A stretch of 64,000 bases of DNA from Malaya genurostris (taxonomy: Eukaryota; Arthropoda; Insecta; Diptera; Culicidae): the NCBI RefSeq assembly GCF_030247185.1, contig NC_080571.1:344255879-344319878 (forward strand). Reading direction: 5' to 3'. Position numbers and translations under genes: made by a program. Within the stretch, counting starts at the first letter, position 1, and every line of letters begins with the position of its first letter. Of the stretch, positions 52,448 through 64,000 are shown one piece after another. The notes under the pieces are model-generated. The model searched no databases. It was given only the letters and a program-made list of their open reading frames with translations, and was not told where the DNA came from.

Positions 52448-52790
52448 AAGTTAGTTCCAATTCTGGTTGGAATCTGACATTTGGTTCCAGAATGCAGATC
52501 TAACATTCATATCATATTTTTTTCCAGATTTCTGAAGGTGAAATCCTAAATCAGAATTCTGGATTCAAATTACAAGCAATTAAGAAAAATAAGGAACTGA
52601 ATTCAGTTCCAGTCATGAAACCAATTCCAAAATTAGGATTCAGTTTCAGGGTCATAGTTATAATTTCTGAGCCTATCTGGAACACAATTCTTCTGGAAAT
52701 TTCAACTCAGAATTCAGAATGTTGTTTTTAGAATCCAATCCAAAATTCAGTTCCCGAATCCAGAGCCAGCATTCAGAAGCTGAATGCGAT
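52445..52790. repeat. Degenerate ccagaattcag-type repeat
   Basis: Same word family as at 33005 and 38705. It directly abuts the truncated transposase end. Confidence 0.6.
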
Positions 52791-53054
52791 TATTGATAAT
52801 ATGTTTTTGCTGAAGGTCCTCAGCAAGACGTGCAGTTCCGTGTAAAGCACAAGAAGAGATGATCAATTTTTGACCATGGTTTACCATTCATACTTGTTCA
52901 GTTGAACATCGGGACTGATATGTGCCTGACCTAAAAACCGTCGTCGCAGATACAAGAATGGCAATAAACCAAATATTTGAGAAAACTAAATATTGACTAA
53001 TTTATTGATGACATGTTGAAATTTTAATCAAAATTTGCTGATCACATATCAGAT

Positions 53055-53740
53055 AGGGGAGCGGGTCATTTCGCCGAAAGTCGTTTCGCCGAATGCCATT
53101 TCGCCGAAAGTCGTTTCGCCGAATAAGTCATTTCGCCAAAAGTCGTATCACCGAAAATCGCCTCGTTTGCCCGATCTACTCAAAGCTAGGTTTCTTTGCT
53201 TTAGTAGTGACCCTTTAGTAGCGAGGTCGGTCAACACACGAACCAAAACGATGTGATGAAGTTGCATTGGATTTTTTTTTTCATTTGCTTTCAGTAAACG
53301 AAAAACACCACAAACATTTGCCTAGTAGTAGTACACCTAAGCAAATGCTTTGATGCTTAGTAGCTAATAAAGTCAACAATTTATTTTGGGAACTACGTTC
53401 TAAGAATCATGAATCAATCTTCATTCAAGAGTAGTCTTTCGGGATTAAACGCGGTGAAAATGAATTTATCCGTTATTTCACATAGCAGATATTTCAGAAG
53501 TACAATCAAAGGTCAACAAAACGGGCATTAACGCTATCATCTTTCATTTGTCTTTATTATAAATCAGTTTAAATTGCGATATTAAGACAATTGAAGGATT
53601 CGACGAAATGACCCTTTCGGCGAAATGGTATTCGTCGGAATGGCCCATTTGAGGAAATGGCTGGCATTCGGCGAAATGGCTCATTCGGCGAGATGTCATT
53701 TGGTGAAATGTCATTCAGCAAAATGACTCTGACCCATCTG
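53055..53740. mobile_element. MITE-like element with long TIRs built of ttcgccgaa words
   Basis: The left arm (53058-53170) is gggtcatttcgccgaaagtc repeated as ~17-base variants. The right arm (53610-53735) is the same word family in reverse orientation (ggcgaaatggctcattcggc) and ends tgacccatctg. The arms invert around about 430 bp of ordinary sequence. No transposase. A Tc1/mariner- or Helitron-like origin cannot be decided. Confidence 0.6.
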
Positions 53741-54420
53741 GTAGCATGAAGAAAGAATTATTTTGTTGCGTTTAGTACAACTAGAAATATTCAAGATTAA
53801 GTTCTATTAATTCTTCCACAGGGTGATTTTGAAAAATCGCCTTCGTTTGAGTGTGAGAAACCAAGTAGATGAATAGACCTCCTTGATTTAACAAGTTCAA
53901 CAAATTATCGTTTATTGAACATCAATCATAAATTGCTGATCAGATAATGAAATAATGTTGTTATATATGGTACAAGTAGAGATATTCCCCAGGTAACCAG
54001 CAAGCACTAATAATGGCATAAAAATAATCTTTTATGGGCACCAAAAATGCTTATAGCTCAATATCTGCGCAATCTAAATGCTCATCTGCTGTAAAACAAT
54101 CAGAATTCAGCTTTCAGAATGCACACTAGCCTTAAATAAGCATTATCTATGAATAGCCATATATTTTGCCAAAGTTGGCCTTAATGCAGTCTCAAGTGCA
54201 ATTTAAACGCCAATTAGCGATTATTTGCTGCCATAATGTGGCATTGGTATGTGCTTATTGGTTACCGGGGTCGCGACAAAAAACTATTAATTTTACCAAG
54301 TTGTAAATTTAGAAAAAAAAGACGCGTCCACGTCAAAAATGCGCGGTTTGTCGGCTAGTAGGTTATCTGAAACTTTGCACACGTCTTTAATATAGCTGCA
54401 CTGCAACTCAGAAACTCTTT
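53741..54420. other. AT-rich spacer, no supported feature
   Basis: No reading frame or repeat stands out. Confidence 0.4.
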
Positions 54421-54890
54421 TTGCCTTTCTCTATAGAAAGGTATTAGAATTGCTGGAAAAAACCGACTTTCGAACGGAGCCTCGGAGACCCATAGTGTTG
54501 TATACCATTCGACTCAGTTCGACGAGATCGGAAAATGTCTGTGTGTGTATGTATGTGCACTTTTCGAAGATATTTGAACGCGCTCAATTTTCTCAGAGAT
54601 GGCTGAACCGATTTTAACAAACTTGGGCTCTTTGATCAAGTTCGAAGATCAAATGGCTGTGAGTTTTGGTTCCGGAGATATGATTGTATAAGTGACGTAA
54701 CCGACAAAAAGCGTTATATTTTTACGCGCTCAATTTTCTCAGAGATGGCTGAACCGATTTTAACAAACTTGGACTGGTTTGAAAGCTACTGTCGGGCCAT
54801 TGATCAAGTTCAAAGATCAAATGGCTGTGACTTTTAATTCCAGATATATGATGGTATATGTGACGTAACCGACAAAACACGTTGATTTTT
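54421..54890 (+). repeat. Dispersed repeat with two ~143-bp tandem copies
   Basis: The segment gcgctcaattttctcagaga ... gtgacgtaaccgacaaaa occurs twice in tandem from about 54582 and 54725. Related words recur at 59240-59600, and a shorter tctcagagatggctg version lies at about 26990 and 35330 within the hAT-like copies. Non-coding. Confidence 0.7.
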
Positions 54891-54894
54891 ACCG

Positions 54895-54999
<105 letters not shown>

Positions 55000-55155
55000 G
55001 TGCCAATATTTTGGAATCATCTCTACTTTCGTAAAGCGCTAGTGTTAAAAAGTTTAAGCACCTCGAAAAATGTCCTCATGCAAAATTTGAGCTAAATCGG
55101 ACATGCGTAAGGGGTGCTGCCCGGCGGTTAAAATTTGAAAATTTCCGATCTTGAA

Positions 55156-55291
55156 ACCATAGGGGGGAGTACATGAAATTTCCAAAATTTTTTTCGAGAT
55201 GACACTCAATCACGACGTTTCATGCAATTCTAAACCTTTTGTCATCAAATTTTTTTTTCGATTTCGAAAATTTCATGTACTCCCCCCTATG
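55156..55291. repeat. Inverted repeat with ~30-bp arms
   Basis: accataggggggagtacatg with following aaattt (from about 55157) is the inverse of 55263-55291; the loop is about 75 bp. The unpaired flanks 55010-55155 and 55292-55900 show nothing else. Confidence 0.75.
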
Positions 55292-55901
55292 GTGATTTTT
55301 CAAGATATATTCAAATTCCACTAAGTGAACTGAGAAGGGTTTTTTTTAGATTAGCATCACTGTTCTCATACACATAGGCAACGCAAATGTCAAGCACTAG
55401 TTTGGAAAAATGATGCTGACTGTGTGACATAAACACTGAAGCATGCGTTTGTGAACTACTCGAATCAATCTGAATCAATTGGTGTCAAAATAAGTATCCG
55501 AAATTATTTAATAAAAGTATGAAATATATTTTCATGAGACTGTTATGAAAGAAGAGAAACACCACTAGGTGGATTAAGACGGGTTTTCATATGTTGTTGC
55601 TAGATTATAGAAAAACGATACCGAAGAAAAAGTTCGAGGAAATCAATTAAACACTCTAAAAAACGTGTCCATTTTATAATTTAATTTTAAAATAAAACTC
55701 CACATTTGTTGTTAATTTGATTACTGTAAATTAAAAAGTAAAAACTGAGAAAATTTTAAGGCATTTTCCTTGTTAAAAAATAATCATTTCAACTATAGAA
55801 TATGATTCAACACATAAAAAGAAATTAGTTTAAAAAAAATTACTTCTAGGGGAAATGGCACTATTGGTAAATTTAATATGTGTCTTTTTGAATTTGATTT
55901 T

Positions 55902-56735
55902 TGACATATTTATTTTCTATATAGGGGTGCAAATCAGAAACTCAAGGAAAAATACCGGCAGAAGTGTGGTCAGGTTTTGAACACTTACAGCTCAGTCTAT
56001 TTTGTATCAATTATTAATATTATTTCATTATTTGATTGGAAATATTTGTATGATTCGATTAGAATGTATCAAGCCACGTATTTTCAATTATAAATGATTG
56101 AAATTTTGATTAGTAGCGAGCAGTGTCCTATTTTGTCTGCTTAAAATCTCCGGCATATCGGATTTCTCTGTCATAGATGACGGTTTTGAAGGAGTAAGCG
56201 ATATATCAAAGGAAAAGCATCACTCTGATTGGTCAATCGATGCAAAAGCGAAGCTGTTGGAAGCACGCGAATCTATAAATAGAAGCAAAATTATAGCTAA
56301 TGTTTCAGTCCTACGCGTAGCATGCTAGTGGTAGGTTGTTGCTAGACAGCAAGACAAAAAGTGCCATAAAACGATTTGAAGCTTTAATTGGTATGCTCTG
56401 ATCTTGTGTCATGCAAGCTCGGATGAAATTTCATGTAATGTCGTTTCGCCTGAGAAACTGACATCTACCCCAGACAAATTTTGAGTGCTTAAGATTAATT
56501 TCTAATTTATATAAGATAAACTTAATTGATAATGAGAAAAAGTTTATCGCTTCAACCGAAATCGCAGAATTGTAGAGAAACCTAACGCTGCGGATTCAAA
56601 GTGTGACGATTGATTAATCTGTTTGATTGTAGAGTATTAGAAATTTTGGTTCGTGTGCCACATCAATGGCTCGAACAACCCCATGAGGCTGATCCTTGTA
56701 GTTTTTCTAGTGATTTTTTAACTCTGGAAAAAGTG
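55902..56735 (-). repeat. Dispersed ~1-kb repeat, copy B (inverse of 40682-41697)
   Basis: Starts tttattttctatataggggt and matches the reverse complement of copy A at about 85-90% by eye. It lacks the ~200-bp insertion of copy A. A frame (56610-56849) reads VPHQWLEQPHEADPCSFS, also present in copy A, hinting at a decayed coding element; no family is recognised. Confidence 0.75.
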
Positions 56736-58345
56736 TTTTTATCAGTGTGCAAAGTTTCATCCAATTCGAAACAAATTGATTCTGATTTTGCCACCTTTTC
56801 TGCTGTTAATTTCTGGAATTGCGCAAAGCAGAGTAGCTTCCCGGATTAAAGAAAGGTTATAGATTTAATTTCATTTATAGAAGTATTCTTGTAAAATTTT
56901 ATTTCCTTTAATTTTCATTCTCGTAGAGTATTGACAAATGGCTTGAAACAAATTTAGGAATCGCGTGAAAAACATTCGAACACGACCAAACCGAATAAGA
57001 CAATGCTAAAAATAATTGATTTTAATGCACGGAAATACTGTAAAAAACACTGTAGCAATGATCGAAATTTTGGAGATTGAAAACACAACCGTTAACCGAT
57101 GTCACCGATCGATGATCTATTCAAAATGCCTTTCACCATGCTGCAAACAAGTGCAGACAAGCTAGAGATACCTTTTCTACTGTTATTCGCAGTCGTACCC
57201 ATTTACAACTAACTAAGCAGTTAGTTAGTTTAGTTTAACAAACGATTCCCATCGAAACGCAACCAGCCGTTCACCGATCGCTTTTGGAATGCAACGAAGC
57301 GGCGAATGGGAACTCAAACGTAACTACTAGTTACTATTTTTAGTGCACCGCATTTATTTTTATTTCTGTTCCAGTCTATCTCACTATCCCAATATTAACA
57401 CATGGAACAGGGAGGGAAATGGTTATGCCACGGAAGAATGGCGATAGCTTGAAAGTGAAAGCATGAAACGGTTCATCTTCCAGTACCCGTCTTCCAGTAC
57501 ATCGTAGAGTTTCCTCAATTTCCTACAAATGGTACACCTCAGACGTATAGCATGTGGTCTTCTAGCCTCTACTGCAAGTATTTTTTTACGCTTATTTGGT
57601 TTCTTTATTCGTTTTTACTCAGACCGTGTTAATTAGTTCTTTCTTCGGTTTAGTGATTTGAGTTAATCTCAGACTGGATCAACTACGAAAAACTGAGTTA
57701 GATAATTCATTAAAGATCACCAATCAGATCGATTCCCAACCATGTAGTTTTTCTGACCCGACAGGCGAATGACCATAAAGTTAAGATCATTCAAAACGAT
57801 CGGAAATAACTTGAGCAGAGGCTCCTGGATTTTCGACATTTCAAAACATTTTTTTTGTGAAGAAGGAATTCTGTTTTTTTCTTGTTATCTAAAATAAAGT
57901 ACGTGTGTGGAGCATACCCATGAAGATGTCCATTCCTTCATACGTGGTCTTCGATCAGGACACAAGATGATGCATTTCGCGCCAACTGTTAACAAATGTT
58001 GAATCCTCTCAGATTTGTATGAAACTTTCGGACATGTAGATATTGTCACAAAAAGCCACTTTGTATATTTTGTTTTTCCAAAACTGGTCACATCTACCTT
58101 TAATAAAAATCTAAATTTCTTCATTTCAGATAGCTACAGCCGGAACATGAGAAATCCTACAAAAAAATACTGTGGTAGTGATTTACACATAATTTGTCAT
58201 ATTTCCGAATAATAATTCTGAATCGAGTCCACCACTGAAAAAACCGATTCTACAAAAATAACATAATTTACTAATAGTAGGATATTTTGTCCCAAGAAAC
58301 AAAATTATATTTCCTACTAACCGTTCAAATATTACAAGATAGGTA
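56736..58345. other. No supported gene
   Basis: AT-rich DNA with short unassignable frames. The stretch 57100-57500 is less AT-rich and could be regulatory, but no motif decides this. Confidence 0.35.
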
Positions 58346-59238
58346 ACACATGGATCAATAAGTCCCGAGACTAAAGCAGAGATGGCGCTCGTAGTAAACC
58401 AGTAACCACGTCTTTCTAGAGTACTAACCTTTGCTTGAAACGGGTCAAAATTTTAAGTCGATCCGACCAGAAACAGCTGAGTTATCGAGGTTGGAGTAAA
58501 GTCATTTTGTAGTTTGTTTAAAAAATGGAAAAACCGAGTTTCGTGTTTTGATAAAACATTGTTTTTTAATGGGTAAAACACTGTGCAAGCGAAACAATGG
58601 ATTGAAAAATGTTATCCGGACTCTTGTCCATCAAAAGCAACGATTTGCCGGTGGTTTGCCGAGTTTAAACGCGGTCGTACCGACACAAATGACGCGGAAC
58701 GCTCGGGTAGACCTGTGGAAGCCGTTACACCGGAAAATGTGAGTGAAGTGACAAAAATTATAATGAAAGATCGTAAAGTGAAGCTCCGTGAGATTGTTGA
58801 GATGACACAGATATCATATGGAAGTGTAATTACTATCCTTCATGAAAAATTGAGCATGAAAAAGGTTTTTTCCAAGTGGGTGCCGCATTGCATTCGATGG
58901 AACAAAAACAGCCTGCCACAAGTCGATGAAAACAATGGCGAAATTGAACGAATTGAGCTTTGATCGGTTTCCCCACCCCCCATACTCGCCATATTTAGCC
59001 CCCAGTGACTACTGGCTCTTTGCTGATCTTGAAAAAATGCTCCAGGGAAAAAGATTTGGCTCAAATGAGGAGGTCATCGCTGAAACTGCAGCTTATTTTG
59101 AAGCGAAAGATAATTTTTTTATAAACATGGTATTGAAAAATTGGAAAAACGTTGGAACCATTGTTGATGAATAAAAAAAAAATTTGCAAAAAAAATGTTG
59201 TTTCCATTGTTAGTCTCGAGACTTATTGATCCATGTGT
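58346..59238 (+). mobile_element. mariner element (893 bp) with intact TIRs and a decayed transposase
   Basis: ACACATGGATCAATAAGTCC at 58346 is mirrored at 59219-59238 (one mismatch), each end next to TA. The transposase is in pieces: QAKQWIEKCYPDSCPSKATI and WFAEFKRGRTDTNDAERSGR (58583 frame), HTH-like VKLREIVEMTQISYGSV, then after a deletion that removes the first two catalytic Asp, FPHPPYSPYLAPSDYWLFADL (58926 frame). Cecropia/mauritiana-type mariners are the likely family. Non-autonomous; the ends could still be substrates if a transposase were supplied. Confidence 0.85.
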
Positions 59239-59239
59239 T

Positions 59240-59600
59240 ACTTTTTAGGAAGAAAAGCTTTTCTAAAGATAGAGTTAAAGCTACTATTGAGCCATTGATC
59301 ATGTTAGAAGCTCAAAATGGCGGTCACTCCTGGTTCCGAAAATGTAATGGTACAAGTAACGTAAACAACAACAGCCTTCTTTCGGAAGGATGCTTCTGGG
59401 TCCAAGTTCGGGATATAATGGCATAAGTGACGTAACCGACAAAACGCACTTTTTTCTGTACGCTCAATCTTCTCGGAAATGACTTACCGATTATATTAAG
59501 CTTAGGTTCGTTTTAAAGCTACTGTTGGGTCACTAAACAAGTTTGATGGCTGTCACATCCGGAGATATAATGACGTAAACGACAAAACTAATTTTTCCGC
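59240..59600 (+). repeat. Dispersed repeat related to 54421-54890
   Basis: Contains gacgtaaccgacaaaacgca, ctcaatcttctcggaaatga and ttaaagctactgttgggtca variants of the 54.4-kb repeat. The mariner at 58346-59238 lies immediately to its left. Confidence 0.55.
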
Positions 59601-59809
59601 TAACTGACAAATCAACTTGTTTTACTACTATGGGCTAAATTAGTAACACTTTTGAATTATATTTCACGCGGAAACCTTATTCGTCGAAATATTTTTTCTC
59701 TAGGTTGGTATGACTGTCAGTGACTTCTGAAGCCAAGTGTCACGTCAAAATATTAATTAGTGTTTAGTCTGTCTTTCTGAAATATTAAATTCAATCGACC
59801 ATTTTTACA

Positions 59810-60345
59810 ATGAGTGAAATTATTCAACAAAGAAGCTCCATTAAATTTTGTTAAGAATGTCGCAGAAGGCCTTCGGTGATAATTGTATGTCGCGAGCAAG
59901 TGTTTTTGATTGGTACAAGTTGTTCAAAGAGGATCGAGAACGCGTTGACAACGAATTACGTTCAGGACGGCCATCAACATCAACTGATGATGAACACGTC
60001 AATAAAATCAAGGAATTGGTGCTCGAGAATATCGGAGAGATCAGTTAAAACCAATAAAAGTGAAAGCACGATTGGTTCCAAATTGTTTTATTTAATCTTC
60101 GTGATTTTTTCGCCAATATTCCAACCAACATCGTTCCGCAACCGCCGTATTCACCTGAATTAGCTCCGTGTGACTTCTGTCTATTCAGCAAACTCAAACG
60201 ACCACTCCGGAGAAACCGTTTTGAGTCAATTGAAAACATCAAACGTGAAACGCTACACGCATTGAAAGCTATTCAGGAAATCGACTTTAAGAACTGTTCT
60301 GAAGATCGCAAAAAAACGAATAAATTGAGAACCTTGAAATTATGA
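59810..60345 (+). pseudogene. Second mariner-type transposase remnant
   Basis: ATG 59810 (MSEIIQQRSSIKFC) opens a mariner-like N-terminus. After frame changes it reads MSRASVFDWYKLFKEDRERV and SGRPSTSTDDEHVNKIKELV, then, with the middle deleted, PPYSPELAPCDFCLFSKLKR and FESIENIKRETLHALKAI. The catalytic Asp residues of the middle are lost. It belongs to another mariner lineage than 58346-59238 (different residues around APCDF). TIRs were not identified with confidence. Confidence 0.75.
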
Positions 60346-62590
60346 GCAAAGTCTTACTATTTTTTGCCCACAGTAGTATTCGTATGACTATTTCAGAAAG
60401 TTCAAATACATTTTCGCTGAAGCATACTTTTGTTCACGACCCGAATCAATCTGAATGAATTTTTATCAAACCTGACCCCAAAATCAGGTCATAAATTATG
60501 CTGATAGAAAAATTTTAATGAGACTATGTGAATGATCAGCAACGATGCATAATATAAAACTTTCCTCGATATAGCAGAACTGCTACTGAATGAAATGCGA
60601 GGTGTGAAGCAACCATCAAAACCGTCGGCCTTGTTAACCCGGGGGTTTTAATATTTGAATCAAATAAACTGATATAATCAGTTTCATCATATTATGTGTT
60701 GAAGATTATTGGAAACGCAAAACCACTGTTAGAAAACTTTTCTAAACGAAATTATTCTACCGTATGATATATCATACACACAAATATTAGCATCAAATTT
60801 TACATTATTTAACACATTATTTGGGATTTTTTTATAGATAACCTTTTTAGAGCCTCTGCTAATGTTTTCTCACAAGATATAAGGATTACTAAATAAATTA
60901 TTCATTTATTTAAAAAAAATCATTCAACAATTTTGGATCGAAACGATGCTAAAAGTTTGCTGTGATATAGTTTTTCTGTGTTAAATTTACTATCTAATTT
61001 ATTACTAATTTATTAATTTGTTATAAATGTCTGCTTTCGGACTTCTGTAGTTATATCAAATTCAATAATAATTGTGATACAAACGTTTTAAAATCTGTTA
61101 CGATTTTGTTCTCACTAGAGTCTTTTTTGTTGTGATTTTTGTTATTTTAACAGCCAAAAATATTTCAAAATTTGTTACAAAATATTTCTGAAATAAATTA
61201 CTCCAGTTGTTATAATTCTGTTATTTCCATCTGATCGGGTGTGCATGGTATTGAACGGAGATAGCAGCAGATTGTTTCAATAGACGAGACAAAAGATGTG
61301 GCTTGACTAATCAGCAGCAAACATGATGAAAGCAGTTTCCAACAAGATAAATAAAAATCTGCATTTCATCGTGGAATATTTCAAAATAGCAACACTAAGG
61401 CAAATGGAAGAACAAAACTCGGTGTCGGAAGTCAATTTGAATGTAGTTGCAGTTGTTCTGACCTTGAAAACATCTTCGCAATACTCAGTATGGTGCGATA
61501 AGGTGCCCTGAGTGTTACATCACTGTAATAATGTATAATGACGGCACTTCAAGTAAAAAATGCAATGGTAATGGACTTATTTTCTTCTTACTCATAGAAA
61601 TATCGTTGATGAAAGTTGTTCATTGGCGAACATTTTCGATTTCCAAACTAGGTTTACGACGCAGTATGTCGGGCTAGTTCGCAACGTAGAACCATTTAAT
61701 GGCACCTTCGAAAATCGCTCATCTCGCGATCTCGCACTGACAAAAATTCATGGCCGTACACCATTCAATGTGTCTCTGGCTCTGCATGAACCAGAACCAA
61801 AACAAACAACCGAAACAGCACCGGTCACCGCAAGCGATCGGAAATAAATTGAACTGATAGTGAATGTTGTTTGAGTTCAAACATTGCATTCCACTCACAG
61901 CTCACAGAGTTGTATTGGTAGATACTATGAGGAGGGCTTGAATTAAGAGACACGATTCCAACACAGCATCGTCGCTTTCTAGTGACGTGGATGAAGCAGA
62001 ATTCACTGAGCCATCGAGCCGATCGAGTTCACTAGCACCGGGAACAGTGACGTGTCGAGCCTGGCGTAAACCGCGTCAGCTCTAATGTGTGAATGAGTAG
62101 TATTTATTTACTTACTACTGGACTTAATCAGGTGAAATTGTGTTACCGGATAGTGCTTTTCCCCCGTTTTGGTCAAATAATTTCCCTTTCCAGTGCGCAC
62201 AACAACGTTGCATTGAGGAACCTACTTTAAATGGCAACCGCGTTCTTTGTCACTTCCGCAATGGCAGCTAGTTGTTGAGAATGGCAAGTGCTATTGCTCG
62301 GCCTTCAGGTTTCGTATTGACGCAAACGACTACACAAATGTTTTTTTTTTCGATTCTCGCGGAGCATTTGTATTACTAATGAGATTTGCGTTCTAAAGCA
62401 ACATACATTCCTATTAACTAACCTGGGGTTATTTCTGTTTCCTTATCACGAACAGATAATAACGAGTAGCTTCAGTACAAGTCGAAAATTGATTAGAAGT
62501 TGCGGTTAAAAATATGACAACGAAGGTGTTGTTGACAGAAAAAGCCATGTTAATTTTCACGAAAAAAAATTTCAATTTCAGCTTCACTTT
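60346..62590. other. Mostly AT-rich DNA, no convincing gene
   Basis: A frame at 61623-61847 (MANIFDFQTRFTTQYVGLV) and another at 61323-61511 are unrecognised and have no splice or promoter context. The left arm of a long inverted repeat is at 60573-60630. Confidence 0.35.
60573..60630 (+). repeat. Left arm of a 58-bp inverted repeat (partner 63896-63953)
   Basis: agcagaactgctactgaatg ... accgtcggcc matches the reverse complement of 63896-63953 at 52 of 58 positions. The arms enclose about 3.3 kb. Confidence 0.8.
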
Positions 62591-62596
62591 CAAATT

Positions 62597-63060
62597 GTGA
62601 GAACGAGATCCAGCACATTAGCGAGTTCTTTCATTCGTTCACTCGGTTTTGAGCAAAAATCGCATACTGTGCAACATCGATATTTTGATACGAAGGTATC
62701 TGTTTGGGTCCCAGTTCATTGCTCCATTCCGGACAATGAAAGTACAGATAAATTAGCCAAGTGGGATGCTCTTGAGAGTGAAATTTGTTTCATTACTTCC
62801 AACAAATTTTACAGCGCATCTCGTCAATGAGCACTTGCCAGTTGGCAAGCAAGCTTCCTGACATGAGGATGATCTGGACAGTGACTGCACTCAATTATTC
62901 CCAAAAATAACGACAAAGGTACGGATCAGGGGATTTCATTCGCGTGATGTCCAAACGCATGTCCAATCATAATACGTTAGACGCACATCTCCATCTTGTT
63001 GATTAACTCGTTTGAACATAATAAATTCTTTGCACAACCAAGGAAGACTGTCCAATGTAT
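62597..63060 (+). pseudogene. I-clade-like retrotransposon fragment 2 (RNase H end)
   Basis: VSVWVPVHCSIPDNESTDKLAK is the conserved end of an RNase H domain. The following sequence (ttttacagcgcatctcgtca, gtgatgtccaaacgcatgtc, ttagacgcacatctcc) parallels 48830-48985, with stops and a deletion. It is a diverged copy of the same family as 47583-49234. Confidence 0.7.
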
Positions 63061-63895
63061 CAGTTCTACTTTACGTTTCGTCTTCGACTCGTTAGGGCAT
63101 AACAGTTTATGTTGAACAGTTATGCCACTCAGCAGTTCAACATGAACCGCCAACCGCATTCTTTTCATCATTTCATAAACACTATTTGATTTTCAATTTA
63201 ATGACTCGTCAGATTAAAACTTATTACACAGAATACCTAAAAATGTCACCGGCATGAACAGAGTAACCTTTCCAGATTTTGTATTTCTAATTCAAAATCA
63301 ATAGCACAGAAACATTGAAATGTAGAATACAGTGACTAAACATAAAATGTATTCAAATTATCTTTGAGGAAATTGAAGTTATCAACAAATATATTTCTAT
63401 TGTTAATGCATACCAAATGAAAGACACGAGAAAATAAAACAATGAATAATTATTTTACTATGTTTGTAGATTTTAAAATTCAAAACATCATACAAAGTTC
63501 GAGTTTTTTGTTGCATTTTGACTAAAAGTTTCTAAAACTACTTCAGAAGTTATCAAAATTTTATAACAAATTATAAAACACATTGGTCTTATACCTACAT
63601 AAGTTATACTATCTGTAAATTGCGAAATAATATCAAAACAAGCTATGATACCGAATTGAAGCATTATTTTGCCATTTTAATAATAAAGCAATGCCTAAAC
63701 AAGCAATGATATTAAAATGAACTATTACTATCATATTAATTTGCTATCACAACCAATCAAATTCGAAAGCGCTTAACTTAAACATGTATGACAACATCGT
63801 TTTGGTATTTCAATAGCATACAATTCAATCGATCCGTTCTCAAGAGTCAATCACAGCATGCCATAATGATGTCATCCACCTGATTTCTCTAGAAC
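63061..63895. other. AT-rich spacer, no supported feature
   Basis: No reading frame or repeat stands out before the right inverted-repeat arm. Confidence 0.4.
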
Positions 63896-63953
63896 GGCGG
63901 ACGGTTTCGACTGTTGCTTCACTCCTCACATTTCATTCAGTAGCAGTTCTGCT
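63896..63953 (-). repeat. Right arm of the 58-bp inverted repeat (partner 60573-60630)
   Basis: Inverse of the left arm with six mismatches. It is not itself flanked by a visible duplication. Confidence 0.8.
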
Positions 63954-64000
63954 TCGATCGGTGTAGAGAGGATTCACGTCATGCATGAAAAAGTATCACT

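Overview
The window is eukaryotic insect DNA, most likely from a culicine mosquito. The evidence is an intron-split SUN-family gene (SUCO-like), three decayed ITmD37E-type transposons (a family best known from mosquitoes), Ty3/gypsy errantivirus-like elements with env genes, CR1-like and I-like non-LTR elements, tRNA-derived SINEs, and two fragments of phasivirus/phlebovirus-type nucleoprotein genes. Phasiviruses are insect-specific phenuiviruses common in Aedes. Species assignment is inference.

Region 1 (1-11824): a head-to-tail array of a 636-bp unit, 18 complete copies plus a partial copy cut by the left edge. One reading frame stays open throughout, so the array encodes a 212-residue repeat and ends in a unique 83-residue tail. 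The family is not recognised with certainty; an RNA-virus capsid origin is a hypothesis.

Region 2 (11.9-26.3 kb): a dense graveyard of retroelements and endogenous viral elements. Two nucleoprotein fragments (13926-14524 and 24865-25159) differ by roughly 40% in protein sequence. Both still carry the viral 5' end, with the phenuivirus terminal octamer ACACAAAG preceded by GAC, joined to non-viral DNA. The left partner of the second is a gypsy-type integrase. The first is followed by an env-like remnant that is split by a TIR-bearing element. A small unknown gene with a canonical intron lies beside both viral fragments. Between them are gypsy pol and env pseudogenes, LTR ends with primer-binding sites, and a duplicated ~330-bp block. 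The layout resembles mosquito piRNA-cluster DNA; no small-RNA evidence is visible here.

Region 3 (26.6-49.8 kb): a SUCO-like gene on the minus strand with three exons (49795-49710, 44157-41976, 32465-31074) that join in frame to 1219 codons: signal peptide, SUN-like domain, coiled coil, membrane segment and basic Ser-rich tail. Its 9.5-kb second intron holds an ITmD37E remnant, a CR1-like element with a hAT-like element inserted in its reverse transcriptase, and degenerate simple repeats. Its first intron holds another ITmD37E copy, a TA-flanked MITE and an I-like element.

Region 4 (49.8-64 kb): no convincing host gene. It holds MITEs, microsatellites, two mariner remnants, an inverted ~1-kb repeat paired with 40.7-41.7 kb, and a 3.3-kb interval bounded by 58-bp inverted repeats.
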